64,000 nucleotides of DNA, from assembly GCA_020736575.1 (NCBI GenBank), contig JAGPYM010000036.1, forward strand, positions 124,001-188,000, given 5' to 3'. Position numbers and translations under genes: made by a program. The DNA comes from Thelonectria olida (taxonomy: Eukaryota; Ascomycota; Sordariomycetes; Hypocreales; Nectriaceae). Below the pieces are notes generated by a model that saw nothing but the letters and a program-made list of their open reading frames with translations, searched no databases and was not told where the DNA came from. This document shows positions 23,497 to 34,637 of this stretch, one piece after another (positions within the stretch are counted from its first letter, which is position 1; every line of letters begins with the position of its first letter).

Positions 23497-24978
23497 TTGT
23501 TATCGCGCCCCCATGCGAGCGCACTCACCTGGTACCCGATAACCAGGGCGTTCGGCAACCTCCCGGTGGCCACCCGATCCTCCTTCGCCACATCTCCTTC
23601 CACAGCCGTCAACCTGGCGAGCATACAGACTTCGCGGCTTCCTTCGCGGTTGCCGCGCCGGTTATCCCTATGCCTCCGGGACAGCGTCGTGTCCCGGCGA
23701 GCGCCCTCAAGATGCTTTGCCTCAGCCGCATCGACAACCCACCACAACCGCACAGCCAAGGCCATTCCCCCAGAACTAGCAGGCGTTTCTTCAAATAGGC
23801 CATGGAAGGGCTCTGATAAAGCCGCCCAAGCTGTGGCGACAGCACCAACACCGACCTCCAAATTTCACATTCCCTCCGTCATCCTTCCGGCCGAAGCCGC
23901 CAAATCCGGCCCCGTTCACAAGATCCATATCCTCGGCGACGATGTGAGATCACGGTTTATAGCCCATGCGCTATGTGGAGTGTACGACTCGGTAGAACTA
24001 CTTGGCTATCGCTCTATGCCCAAGTCAAGATACCGCAATGTTGAAGTGGCACAACCGGAGAGGACGAGAAGGACCGCACAGTCGGAACCACTCGTGGCTC
24101 CAGCTCGACAACATGTCAAGGCCGACAAGTCTCGCATCGACCAGCTGATTGTCACCGGTCGTGGGTTTGAAGCTGTCAAAGCCATGCATTCAGTCAAGGA
24201 CCGCGTTGACGAGAACACGTCTGTGTGTCTACTCAACGATGGTATGGGTGTTCTCGAAGAGGTCCGCGAAAATATCTTTACAGACGTCAAGACGACACCC
24301 AACTTTCTCCTTGGCCACATGAGCCATGCGCTGGTCTACAATCGGAATCGCGACTCGGTCAAGGAACTCAAATCGGGACGAATGGTGGTGACGCAGATGA
24401 ACCCGACACTTCATACTGAGGACTTTGTGGAGTCTTTAAAAGAGATCAAGTCTCTCGGGATGACGTCGGGCACTTTCGAGAGTTGGATGCGATTTAAACT
24501 CCCCGCCATGGCCTTCACAGCCGCCGTTGAGCCTGTGTGTGTGCTTCTCGAGGTACCATATAAGGCTCTTTTGGAGAACAGGGCAGCACAGAGCATGATG
24601 AACCGTCTCTTAGGGGAAATTGTAACGGTGGTAGATGCGATGCCCGAACTCGAGGGGGCAACCGAGTTGAGACGGTTCATGCATGGAGAAAGCCTAAAGA
24701 AATGGTGTTATCAGAGGATTGCCGGCAAGGCATCAGCACCTTGCGATCTTCTGCAGCGAATTGAGAAGGGACTGCAGACGGATATCAAGTACCAAAACGG
24801 CTTCTTCCAGAAGCGAGCCAAAGCGTTGGGCATCGATATGCCCCAGAACAGTTTGATGGTGAATATGGTCAAGGCCAGACGAGCAGAGGCCATGGCCAAG
24901 AGGAAGCGATGGATTGATGTAGAGGAGACATCGATAGACAGTCTACGAGGCTCCTCCCGACGGTTGAGATACTCATGA
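23497..24978 (+). CDS. Ketopantoate reductase-like mitochondrial protein
   Basis: An open frame of about 490 residues belonging to the 2-dehydropantoate 2-reductase (ApbA/PanE) superfamily. The N-terminal 120 residues are rich in Arg/Ser/Ala and lack acidic residues, as in mitochondrial targeting sequences. A Rossmann-like strand KIHILGDD follows; the usual GxGxxG is changed, as I recall for fungal members. Then come IDQLIVTGRGFEAVKAM, a C-terminal helical domain with LLNDGMGVLEEV and a conserved Lys in WMRFKLPAMAF. Whether it still reduces ketopantoate is unclear. The frame has no ATG before residue ~174: the upstream stop is directly followed by TTG, and the ATG at 23513 is in another frame with eight codons. 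The true start therefore lies in an undetected upstream exon, or initiation is non-AUG. Coordinates give the open frame. Confidence 0.8.
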   Translation: MLSRPHASALTWYPITRAFGNLPVATRSSFATSPSTAVNLASIQTSRLPSRLPRRLSLCLRDSVVSRRAPSRCFASAASTTHHNRTAKAIPPELAGVSSNRPWKGSDKAAQAVATAPTPTSKFHIPSVILPAEAAKSGPVHKIHILGDDVRSRFIAHALCGVYDSVELLGYRSMPKSRYRNVEVAQPERTRRTAQSEPLVAPARQHVKADKSRIDQLIVTGRGFEAVKAMHSVKDRVDENTSVCLLNDGMGVLEEVRENIFTDVKTTPNFLLGHMSHALVYNRNRDSVKELKSGRMVVTQMNPTLHTEDFVESLKEIKSLGMTSGTFESWMRFKLPAMAFTAAVEPVCVLLEVPYKALLENRAAQSMMNRLLGEIVTVVDAMPELEGATELRRFMHGESLKKWCYQRIAGKASAPCDLLQRIEKGLQTDIKYQNGFFQKRAKALGIDMPQNSLMVNMVKARRAEAMAKRKRWIDVEETSIDSLRGSSRRLRYS

Positions 24979-25332
24979 TGGTAGGTGGTTGTACAATATT
25001 GTTTCATGCATGGCATGGCATGGCATGGCACGGCGAACGGCGAGCTCGGGGATAGATGGCATGTAGATCTAACGCGTTAGACGGCGCAACTATTGAAATA
25101 GCCTTTATGTTTATCAAGAAATTTTATTCAACGCCATGTATCATGCCGCTGGCGATTTACTCTGTTCATTCGTCAACAAGGCGTCCATGGATGGATCATG
25201 ACCGTTGAGAGGGGTCATGTGACGCCCCCAGAATCGATGCCCCTCCAAACCCACACGATGCCCCGCGGACGGAGTGAAGCTGGGCTGATTTACAAATCAC
25301 CGTGCAAAACATAGCTCACCAGCAACAATAAA
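24979..25332. other. Intergenic with short CATGG tandem
   Basis: 354 bp between two plus-strand genes. It includes a tandem of a 5-bp CATGG-type unit (about five copies, 25,006-25,031). Nothing else recognised. Confidence 0.5.
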
Positions 25333-25860
25333 ATGGATGACGCAGAGTTAGAACAGGTGAGCACAGTATTATGCCTTGACGCCTATCTATCATAAACTCA
25401 CATACGCCCCTGTGCAGATCCGAAAGGCTCGTCTCGAGCAGCTCAAGGCCCAGGGTGGTGGCTCAGGCGGCGGCGGTCCTTCAGGTCAACAAGGACAGCA
25501 GCAACAACAGCAACAGTACTGCCAATACCGCACTCGCCTTATCCTCTTCCGCCCCGAAACTAACCTTTCACCCGCAGGCAGGCAGACGAAGCCCGACAAC
25601 ACGTCCTCAACCAGATCCTCCACCCGGAAGCCCAGGAGCGCCTGGGCCGCATCCGCCTCGTCAAGGAGGAGCGCGCCAACGACGTCGAGAACCGCCTCAT
25701 CATGCTCGCCCAGACGGGCCAGCTGCGCTCAAAGGTCACAGAGGCCCAGCTCAAGGACCTCCTCAACGCCATGGCCGATAAGCACGAGGAGGAGAAGATT
25801 GTCGTGAGCCGGCGCAAGGCCTGGGATGATGACGACGATGATTTGCTCGAGGGTCTGTGA
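25333..25860 (+). CDS. PDCD5/TFAR19-like DNA-binding protein
   Basis: Three exons (25333-25356, 25418-25515, 25578-25860; introns 61 and 62 bp) encode 134 residues. The PDCD5 family is a small helical fold conserved from archaea to animals; in fungi it is a predicted nucleic-acid or chaperonin-associated protein of unclear role. Evidence: MDDAELEQIRKARLEQLKAQ at the N-terminus, a Gly/Gln-rich linker with a run of glutamines, then the core (VLNQILHPEAQERLGRIRLV, VENRLIMLAQTGQL, KVTEAQLKDLL) and an acidic tail (DDDDDLLEGL). The linker length is variable in fungi. The second donor, GTACTG inside a CAG repeat, is weak but gives the only frame-consistent join. The gene converges on COQ4. Confidence 0.9.
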
Positions 25861-26159
25861 AGGAGGGGGGATAAAAGAGCAACGAAGGGATCAAAGAGGA
25901 GAAAAATACGATGCGTAATTATGAGATGATACCATTCCCTCTGCGTGCGGTGGAGTGTAGCAAGGCGAAACATATGAATGATGAAAGCCAACGCCATAGC
26001 TTCTGGTTCGAGCAATCCATGCTTTTGTTTTGTTTTCGGGAACAACATCTTACACTTAGAGTGCATACAATAAGCACTCACATCCAGCGAGTGTCATCAC
26101 CTATAATACAAGTACATGGGGGAATCATCATGTCGTCCCCGGTAACAGAGACGGCATAT

Positions 26160-27113
26160 TTAATACCCTCGCTCCTTGAACTCCTTCAACCTCTTCTTCT
26201 CCTCCCGCTCCCTTTTACGAATCGTCCTCATGTCCGGCGGCCGCTCAATCCCCAGCTCGGCCCTCAACTCCTCGACATCGTCCCGCAACCTCTCCTCCCA
26301 GAACACGTTGATGACGTCCTTGCTGCGCGCCCCGTTCTTGATGGCCCACGGCAAGTAAATCGACGCGAAGCGCCGCCTCTCCCCGCGCTTCATAGTCGCA
26401 GCCGCGAAGACACTCAGCCCCGTCATGGGGAGCAGCGTGTTGGCAAACTCAAACGCCTTCAGCGCAATCTCGCCCTCGCGCACGATGGGCAGGCCCGTGA
26501 CGGCGTGGTAGAAATCGTGGCACTCGCGGTAGCGCTGCATGACGTATGCGCACTCTTCGTCGTCGATGTATCGCACGGCGGATCGGGTGTCGGGCGAGAC
26601 GCCTTCGCGGTCGAGCCAGCCGACGTAGGCACGGCCGACGCTGTTCTCGGGCATCTTGCGCAGCTCGTCGAGGTTGAGCGTCTTGGAGGAGATGCGGGGA
26701 CGTTGGCGGAGGATGCGACGGCCGGTCGGGTCGGCGAGCATGCTGTCGCGGAGACGGTAGATGAAGTAGGGAGTAGCTGTGGCCTCGCCTGTGGCAGCAA
26801 TGAGGTCTAGCAAGGAACACACGAGATTAGCTACGCCGTGAAGACAACACAGTTGGGAACAGAGGGACAATGGCAGCATACCATGACGATAGGGGTCAAA
26901 GAAAGACCATAGACTGGCGCCGACGGCCAATCCGACACGCTCGACCTTCGTCAGAGGCACATGGCCGGGGTAATTGGGAGGCGGTCGGTTGAAGACGGAG
27001 AAGTTGCGGCGGGATGAGGAGGAAGAGGCACAGCTCGCGCAGACGGCAGAGCGCACGAGGCCGGCCTGGCTGGCCGATGCCACGGAGCGGATGCGTGGCA
27101 GCGCAGCCTCCAT
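26160..27113 (-). CDS. COQ4: Ubiquinone biosynthesis protein COQ4
   Basis: Two exons (complement of 26882-27113 and 26160-26806, intron 75 bp) encode 292 residues. COQ4 is a peripheral inner-membrane protein on the matrix side of mitochondria. It organises the CoQ synthesis complex and has been linked to removal of the C1 carboxyl of the coenzyme Q head group. The metal-binding motif HDFYH (174-178) with E190 (HDxxH-x11-E) is intact, with [19 protein letters not shown] before it and [10 protein letters not shown] after it. The Ser/Arg-rich first 40 residues are a mitochondrial presequence. Length is normal. Its ATG at 27113 is in the correct context and frame. Confidence 0.95.
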   Translation of the reverse strand: MEAALPRIRSVASASQAGLVRSAVCASCASSSSSRRNFSVFNRPPPNYPGHVPLTKVERVGLAVGASLWSFFDPYRHGMLPLSLCSQLCCLHGVANLVCSLLDLIAATGEATATPYFIYRLRDSMLADPTGRRILRQRPRISSKTLNLDELRKMPENSVGRAYVGWLDREGVSPDTRSAVRYIDDEECAYVMQRYRECHDFYHAVTGLPIVREGEIALKAFEFANTLLPMTGLSVFAAATMKRGERRRFASIYLPWAIKNGARSKDVINVFWEERLRDDVEELRAELGIERPPDMRTIRKREREEKKRLKEFKERGY

Positions 27114-27701
27114 GTTCGACTGTGAAGCAGTAAAGCAATTGGCGAGCTTAGAGTCCGTCCGAGTGGGCGCTCGATGTGCGATTGAAGGAAGAAGCCGCTC
27201 GTATGATGGGCCGATTTGTGGTGATGACTTTCGGAGCTTGAGGTGGGGCCGAGTCCGGGGGTTGTGGATCGGCACATGTCGGTCCAGCAGCCCTCACATT
27301 CAGTCTCAGAGAGATTCAACGGGCCAGCAGTGCTGATATACACTGAAATTCACAAACCGCTTCGACGCCGGGCCCTAACCTTACATAGCCGATTCTATTA
27401 TACACTGGGGCTAGATCCCGATTCTCCGAACCTCCAGGTGGTTTGGTTTCCTCCAAATAGTGCCATATCTCCGACCGACGCGCAACAAACATTACAAATC
27501 TGACTTCCAAAAGCAATCCCGGTGTCCCGTCAGTTATCATGATCAAACCAAATATCACTGGATGGCCTCGGCGATGTCCCTTCCACCATTGGCCCACATC
27601 CGTCCTCAGGTCCCCTAAAGAGAAAGACGGAGGCAAAGAGCCTGGCTTCAGAGACGGTTTGCCTTTGCTTTCCACAACTGGACAGGACGACTACCATGAT
27701 C
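27114..27701. other. Intergenic, no gene recognised
   Basis: 588 bp between two minus-strand genes: 3' end of the RRM gene and promoter of COQ4. No supported feature. Confidence 0.45.
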
Positions 27702-29250
27702 CTACTCTGGTCGTGGTCGCTTGGCGCCGTGGGGATTACCCCAGTCGCCACCATTGCCGCCTCCTCCGCCGCCTTGGTTCTGGTTGAAGCCGAAGCCGGG
27801 GTTGAAGTTACCCATGTTTTGGAAGTCTGGACGAATATTAGCACGTAAGGCCTGGCAAGGTAGCTACACCATGTAACGATGCAGTAGACAATAACTTACT
27901 GGGCATCCCGTTGCCCATCATTCCCATACCCATGTTTCCAGCCATACCCAGAGGCATTCCACCCATTGGGTTCATACCCATCATATTTCCTCCTCTGCCA
28001 CCTCGCATGCCGCCGCCACGCATGCCGCCCAACATATGGCCACGACCGTTGAAGGAATTAAAGTTGCCTCCGCCCATGGGGCCATTGAAACCGCCGTTCA
28101 TGTTGTGGTTGAAGCCCATGTTGTTGTTATTAAAGTTGCGGTTGAAGTTCTGGTTCATACCACCTCGGTTGTAGCCGCCACGGCCTCGGAAGCCACCACC
28201 AAAGTTGTTGCCTCCGAAGTTATTGTTATTGAAATTGTTGCCTCCAAAGCTGCCTCCCATGTGGTTATTGCCCACGTGGCCACCGCGGTCGTTGTATTGA
28301 CCACTCTGCGCCCGATTCTGGTCCTTACCCCGAGTCGGTGCGTCCTTGGGGAGGGTCTTGAAGGGGTTCTGCATGGGGTTATAGAATGTCACAGTCATCT
28401 GCTTCTGGCCTGATGGAAGACGACCTAACATGTCATCGATGCAGTACTTGGTTGCGGTCGCTGCCTGGGGAGATGCAAATTCCAAGAATGCTTGTCTATA
28501 AAAGTAAGTTAGCACATACAAGCATAGCCATACTTGTCCTCGAACATACCCCTTGCTTTTACCATTGACCTTGTGCTCGCTGAACGTGATGTCTTTGAGC
28601 TCATCCTCACACCCAGCATCCTTTGTGAAACCTCGGATGTCGTCGTCACTTGTCCACCAGCTAAGTTCCGAGAGCAACAGAGCTGTTGTCGCGTTGGCAT
28701 CAACTGGGCGATCATCCTCGGGCGACTTCCTCTTGGTTCCATGGGGTGGGCCATAGTCGTCAGCATGGTCGCCTCTGTGTGGTTGGTCATCCATGTATTG
28801 GTCGTCATAGCTGTCTCGTCGCTGCTCTTCTCGATAGTGCCCATCATCGTAGTTTTCTTGCCTTCGATCGTCTCGGTTTCCATGCTGGCCTTCATCATAG
28901 TTGTCCTGTCGTCGGTCATCCCGGTAACGGTCTTCTTCGTAGTCATCCCGTCGCCGATCATCGCGGTGTCCTCTCTCGTCGTAATTGTTTTGTCTTCGGT
29001 CGTCTCGGCTCTCACGATGGCCGTCATCGTAGTTGTCTCGTGGTCGTGCGTCCCGGTGCCCGTGCTGGTCATGCACGTAGCTATCCCGTCGCCCGTCATC
29101 TCCATGTTCCTCTCGGTGTTCTTCTCGATATCCGTGCGAATTGTCGTAGTCTACACGTCGATCATCTTGATATCCGTGCGTCTCGACGCGGCGATCGGGA
29201 TCCTCGTCACTGTCGCCATAGTAGTCGACTTCAAACTCTTCTTCAGGCAT
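27702..29250 (-). CDS. CFIm68/CPSF6-like RRM protein with charged repeats
   Basis: Three exons (complement of 28550-29250, 27900-28495, 27702-27826; introns 54 and 73 bp) encode 473 residues. Residues 1-175 are a low-complexity acidic/arginine domain with repeated RDDRRQDNYDE-type units. One RRM (about 190-290) begins LLLSELSWWTSDDDIRGF and carries VNGKSKGQAFLEF as its RNP1 region. The LxELxWWTxDxDI signature is characteristic of the large subunit of cleavage factor Im. The C-terminal 180 residues are Gly/Asn/Met-rich with FGGNNF and RGG-like motifs and end in a basic AKRPRPE. It is probably a nuclear factor in pre-mRNA 3'-end processing, prone to condensation. Intron retention at 28496-28549 would read through in frame and add residues, so alternative splicing is possible. 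Confidence 0.85.
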
Positions 29251-30714
29251 GATGACGGTGTTGGTGCACGATACTCAATTGAGTAACGTGTGGTCGGATT
29301 AGAAAGAAGAGTGGGCAAGGTGACCCCAACGTGATATTCAGACTGGTAGGTACAAGAGTTATCCCTTGATCTTAATACACTAATCAGCCACTCATGACTC
29401 CATGTTGCCGGGAACCTCCAGCCCGCAGCGCCAGAGGGAAAGAAAGAAGCTTGCATATACGTACAGTCCAGTTGGTGCGAACAGGAACCAGGATCAGAAA
29501 GAACTCGTTATCCTCCTCCGCGCACGAGGCTTAGAGTCACAAGTTTCAGCCTTGAGGACGAAGCTCTGTGCTTGCAATCCTCGCCGTTCAGCCCGAAAGG
29601 TGAACTTGATCAAGTCTTAGGTACAGGCAAAACCGCGATAGACCAGGCGCGGAAAGACCACCACGAACTCGGTGATTCCAGCTCCTTCCGCTTGATGAGC
29701 GTCGTCTTAATTCGATCGATCGATCGATGGGTCGTTAACGGTTGCCGGTCGCAAACTTGTCCAGGAGCAAAGTCTGGAGCAGGCGCACCCACGACTGTGA
29801 CCGAGACAATCGCACAAAGCTGCCGTCAGGGACGCCACGGTCGACTTCGCTGGCAAGTTAAGCGCCGGTGTCTCTGTCTGGGCGATGCAATGCAGCGGTT
29901 CGCGGAAGTGAGTAGGGGCGGCGCTGACGAAACCTGCCGTTGTGAAACCGAACAGGCTCGAACGCAGGTAGCCGCAAAACCTGTCGAAGAAGAATTAGAA
30001 AAGATGAATCCCTGACTTGTCCTTGACTAGGGCTCGTATCAGTTCAGTCGGCGGAAGACGTGAACCGAAGAGAAGAAGAAGCAGGTTGGTGAAGCGAAGG
30101 TTGGGCCTGGAGGTGGAAGTTGGAGAATTGCTCTGACACTGCCACGGCAGCTAAGTTAGGTCAGTCATGGACCATGGATGGGCTCGCCTTTTTTTTAGTG
30201 ATCGGGCTTGCTTGGAGCTTGCAACCTAGGTACCCAGTCCCGACAACCGGGCAGGAGCATCCCAGTTGCCCACAGCAGCCAGTGACAGCGCGTAGGTACC
30301 TAGGGCCGCCTAACGGAACAGTGGGCTACCTGCTGGAGACGACAAACCTTGCGGCTCCCGGGCTCCCGTCTGCTGACCTTCCGCAGACGCACGGCGCACA
30401 GGCCAAACGGCTCGCTCTCATGTGTTCGTGGCTGATGGGCGACCCACACCGGTGGCGCTTGTCTCCCCAATCCTCGGAATAACACACGGCCCGCCGGCGG
30501 GGACCACTCAGCCATTGCGGAGATCTGGCCTCCCAATTGGAATAATTCTAGTGAACACGTCGCATGGGGGAGGAAGCTCTATTCATTAGTGCGTGCGCCC
30601 CTTTGCGATCCTTTCTCCTTCTCCTTCTCTTACCACGCGACACCCAACGACATCCAATCGCACAACTTCAGCAACTTTCTGTCTTCGCTCATTCATCGTC
30701 ACCCCTCTGCCAAA
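29251..30714. other. Intergenic between divergent genes
   Basis: 1.46 kb holding the promoters of the RRM gene and of SSS1. A short ATCG tandem/palindrome (about 29,709-29,728) and a pyrimidine-rich leader before SSS1 (30,600-30,700) are seen. No gene recognised. Confidence 0.5.
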
Positions 30715-31069
30715 ATGTCGGATCAGCTTCAGGAGCTTCTCGAGGTCCCCTCCGAATTCGCCAAGGATGGCGTCCAGTTCATGCGTCGTTGCACGAAGCG
30801 TATGTCATGATGCCCCAAATTGCCGTCACTGGTGTTCTTTCGCCTTCTGCGTAACAGTCCATCACTAACATTCGTTTCTTCCTCTGCAGCCGACCAGAAG
30901 GAGTTTCTGCGACTCTGCCAGGCCGTTGGTGTTGGTTTCCTCATCATGGGTGCTGTCGGCTACATCGTCAAGCTGAGTACGTTCTCCTTTTTCATTCAGC
31001 AACAATCATCCGTCTCTAACATACAATCCCATAGTCCACCTCCCTCTTAACCGTGTTCTCGTTTCTTAA
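30715..31069 (+). CDS. SSS1: Sec61 gamma subunit (SSS1)
   Basis: Three exons (30715-30799, 30890-30976, 31035-31069; introns 90 and 58 bp) encode 68 residues. It is the single-spanning gamma subunit of the Sec61 translocon, clamping the channel in the ER membrane. The protein shows VPSEFAKDGVQFMRRCTKPD and the membrane segment CQAVGVGFLIMGAVGYIVKL, followed by the short luminal tail IHLPLNRVLVS. The tail differs slightly from the common IHIPVNNILVG form, but the length is exactly that expected. Both introns interrupt at the positions where the family frame requires them. Confidence 0.95.
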
Positions 31070-31393
31070 ATCGATAATCACCCAATCGACCAAAACCACA
31101 ACCGAATAATTGGCTGCGAGCTGGATCATCTGCGACGACCTCGCACGCGCGCGTTGCAACTTAAACTTTGTTGAGTATAATGGGGCGGAGTTACGGGATC
31201 ATGGTGGGCACACGACTTCATTACTGCACTGGAATTCTTCAAGCAGCTCAGATTCGCGCTCGAAATGGAGAGGAAGAGAATGCACTTGGGGTGTATTCAA
31301 GGGGTTATCCAATCTGTTCAGAAGAAGGAATCGCATACCTCTCAAGCGACTAGACGAGGTGAAAATGTACAAATATCATCCAATAACATCTTT

Positions 31394-33572
31394 TCAATCA
31401 TATTCCGCCAAATATTTGGAATCTGTAAACCGAGAGTCCACGTTGAGCTTATGGTTGACGCTTCGACCCAATGGACCTGCCTCATCGCCCCTTGAACTGT
31501 TGATGGAGTGTGCTGACAAGGTTCCCCTACTCATGTTGTACCCATTCCACGCAGAAGCTGCTCTCGGTTAGTAAACAGGTTCTGCCAATGGACTCAGGGG
31601 ATACTTACCAACTAACATGGGAGCATTAGGATGCCAGCTGGCATCCCGAACACAGGTGCTCCAACCAGACCCCAAGTCAAAGCGATAGAAATTGAATCCC
31701 GCATCATTCCGCTGTGTGCCCTCGGTGGCGGCCTTAACATCCACCTTCCTCTCTATAGTGGCGTCCAGGTTGTAGATGTACACCTTTCCGTCGGCACTGC
31801 CCGTGTAGACGTATCGCGAGTTGGAGGAATTTGGCGGAGAAAAGTGGCACCGGATGAGGGTTCGGAGCACCTTGTGACCTCGGAATGTCACCAGAGAGTT
31901 GTCGTTAGGATGAGGATCCCACCAGTACTCATTGTACATGCCTGCCCGGTAGTCGAAGCCACTGCTATATCGCGTATGCTGGGTTGGGTCAAGCCTCTCA
32001 ACATCCGAAGTCGTCAGGGCTTTGCGGATATCCCACAGCTTCATGCTCTGGTCTTTTCCGTTACTGAGAATATAGCGTCCATCACCCTTGCTATCGATGT
32101 ACGTCAGACCTTCAACGTGGCCAACGAACGCACCGGCCTCCCTCTTGTCACCCATACTCCGGCGGTCCCAGACTTTCATCGCGGTGTCATCGGACCCCGA
32201 GTAGATGAGATGTGGTGACATCTTGTCAGCAAAGCACACCGCGTTTACGTCATTTTCGTGTCCAACGAAGTGATGTAGAACGGTCCGAGACTCAACATCG
32301 TAAATGGCGATTGAGTTTGCGTTCGTTCCTGCGACCAGCTCTCTCCCGTCCCCTGAGAATCGGATCGACCAAATGCCGAAAGACCTCCTTCGAGGCAGTC
32401 TAGGCCCCTGGTCGAAATCCAGGAAGTACGGATCTCCTGTATCAGCGGGATCAGTCGGAGCGATTGCAACGATGGGTGAGATGGATGTGTAAGCGAGCCA
32501 TTTGTTGTCGGGGCTCAATGATGCGTCTGTAAGTGTCCATTGGCCAAAGGGGTATGTGACAGTCTTATAATGCTTCCAGTTGTAGGGATTCGCTGTGTTG
32601 TACATTCGAACCTTGAAGTCCTGAGAGGCGGCGTAGAAGAAATTTCCGTCGTCTGAAAACTGGCCAGAGTAAACAGGCTCTTCAAAATGGACGATTTGAT
32701 CGGCTCGACTGCCAGGAACCAGACTCTAGGGGAAGAAATAAGCAAGTGGCGTAGCCATGAGTGACCTTGCACACATACCTGAGCGATCAGTCCACGATTC
32801 ATCCTCCGTTCCATGGGGTCTCCAAGGGCCAGCTCGCTCTCCAAAAGCCGAATGCTTAGGGGCTTCTTGACGCGTTTGTTGTATTCGGTGACTCCAAAAG
32901 ACCCCGAGACCATCAACTTCCGGCCCTGCATGCTAGGAACCTTGGGGAAACGTTTTGGATCCTTGCGCGGTCGTCGCGCCCTCTGTATTTCTGAACTGAG
33001 AAACTCGATGTCCGCATCGGTGTCATCTTGGAAAATCACGCGTGTGAGATGTCGGTTCTGCATGAGGGCGACAAGAGCGCCTCTTGTCAACGGGCCTAGG
33101 TCTTCACCGTCTGGTAAAAGTGTAAGTCTTCCGTTTCATATGATGAAGGCTGGGAGGACTCACTTTGAAGGGCTTCTAATATTCGCCTGCCACCCTCGTG
33201 ATCAATGTCGAAATCGTCGTCATCTTCTTCGTCGTCATCGTCTTCTTCATCCTCTTCCTCGTCATCTTCCTGGTTCTCGTCATCTTCGTCGGCATCCTCC
33301 CCCTGATATGATTGGTCTTCTACTTCGTCGCTACTCTCGACGATGGACCAAATGAAATCAGGCACTCCAGAGTCATTATTTGGCTGACTGGTATCACTAC
33401 CGTTCGTCTGTGAACTTCCACCGATTTCATGGCCATCATTTTCCTGCACATTATCGCCGTGGCTGGTGACATCATTCCTCGCTGAACCCTCGCCGTTGCC
33501 GGAAACATAGTCCTGTGAACTCTCAGAGATATCATTCACCTTTGAGCTTTCGCCATTGTCGGAATCTGCCAT
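31394..33572 (-). CDS. WD40 protein, DCAF11/LEC14B-like
   Basis: Four exons (complement of 33164-33572, 32779-33110, 31609-32725, 31394-31560; introns 53, 53 and 48 bp) encode 674 residues. An N-terminal 130 residues are Ser/Asn/Asp/Glu-rich with a long acidic run (EEDEEDDDDEEDDDDFD). Then comes a region with RRMNRGLIAQ and a seven-bladed WD40 propeller (YSGQFSDDGNFFYAASQD, IYSGSDDTAMKVWDRRS, DGRYILSNGKDQSMKLWDIR, YVYTGSADGKVYIYNLD). DCAF11 proteins are substrate receptors for CUL4-DDB1 ubiquitin ligases; LEC14B is the plant name. The WDR motifs after blades fit DDB1 docking. The last exon (SAWNGYNMSRGTLSAHSI) is separated by a 48-bp intron and is easily missed. Its stop at 31394 leaves a 324-bp convergent gap to SSS1. 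Confidence 0.9.
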
Positions 33573-34637
33573 TATGCTGTTTGATTGGTGCACGGAGAAT
33601 GGGCGGGTGCTCCGGCAATGGTGACGCTTGCTAAGCGAGGCTGCGGCGGAGGGGAAGCTGTCTATCAAGGTTCGTGCCTCGGAGGAAACGGGTCGAGCCT
33701 CTGGATTTGTGGTGTTTCTGAGATGACATTTAAAGCAAAGGAGAGAGAGCGAGAATGGCTACACACCTGGCGATTTTGGATGAAATGAGGCAATGTAGCT
33801 ATTTGACATAAAATCGATGAAAGGATAAGAGTGGGAGACGATTCCCAGGGTGGTGACCGCTTGATGAGTAAACGATCTTTGGGGGCAAGCGCACCTCATC
33901 GCTTATATAATGGACGATGCATTCCTGATAGCAGCCGGGTGCCTTACCCTACAACAGTGTGGCGCAACGCCATGGACTTAAGTATTTAACCCCGTTCTGC
34001 CCGAGCTATAAATATGTAAATAGATGGTGGGAGGAAACCAGAAAGTCTTGAGCTTTTGTATATTGGGCAAGGCTCTGTTCCCTCTCACACAAAATCTCGA
34101 ATGCGTTGTGCGTCCCTTGCGTGCTGTGGCTGCGCCGATTCCGCTTCAGTGCATGGTGTGATGGACGTTGGGCGGCCGTGAGTCGGCTAAGATCAATCAG
34201 ATTGTTACACACCATCAAGAAATGGAAAAGGCTTAGGTCCTATCTGCGAGTACTGTATTCCGACGTCTTTAAACCATAGCAGACAATAGTCGATTATGCC
34301 AAACCTCAACCACCTGTCATGGAGACGTCGCCAACGTGCAAAGTTGCCGATTCCACCTAGAAACCATCCAAATGCACCATCTCACCGCTATTTTCATCCA
34401 TGCAACCGTCGTCCCGTATTAAGAGATGCTATCATATGCATGCTGTTGGTTTTCTAATTGATTCCAGATCCCCAAAACGAAATAGGCCTGCAAACTACCT
34501 GTCCTTGTTCCCCTGTGATTATCCCATGATTCCGTCGTGAAACATTTTCCCATACCGACACCTTGTCACTGATGCATGACCATGCGTAACCAACCCCAAG
34601 TGCCGACCGAATCCCTTGAAAGAAATGCCTGATAATA
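33573..34637. other. Intergenic, no gene recognised
   Basis: About 1.1 kb between the WD40 gene promoter and the 3' end of the kinase-like gene, both on the minus strand. Only short overlapping frames; no RNA gene or repeat was identified. Confidence 0.45.

Noticed and set aside
25911..26810. 299-codon plus-strand frame
   Set aside because: Antisense to COQ4 exon 2, which has clear family motifs.
28534..29286. 250-codon hydrophobic plus-strand frame
   Set aside because: Antisense to the charged repeats of the RRM gene; the apparent hydrophobicity is the complement of Asp/Arg codons.
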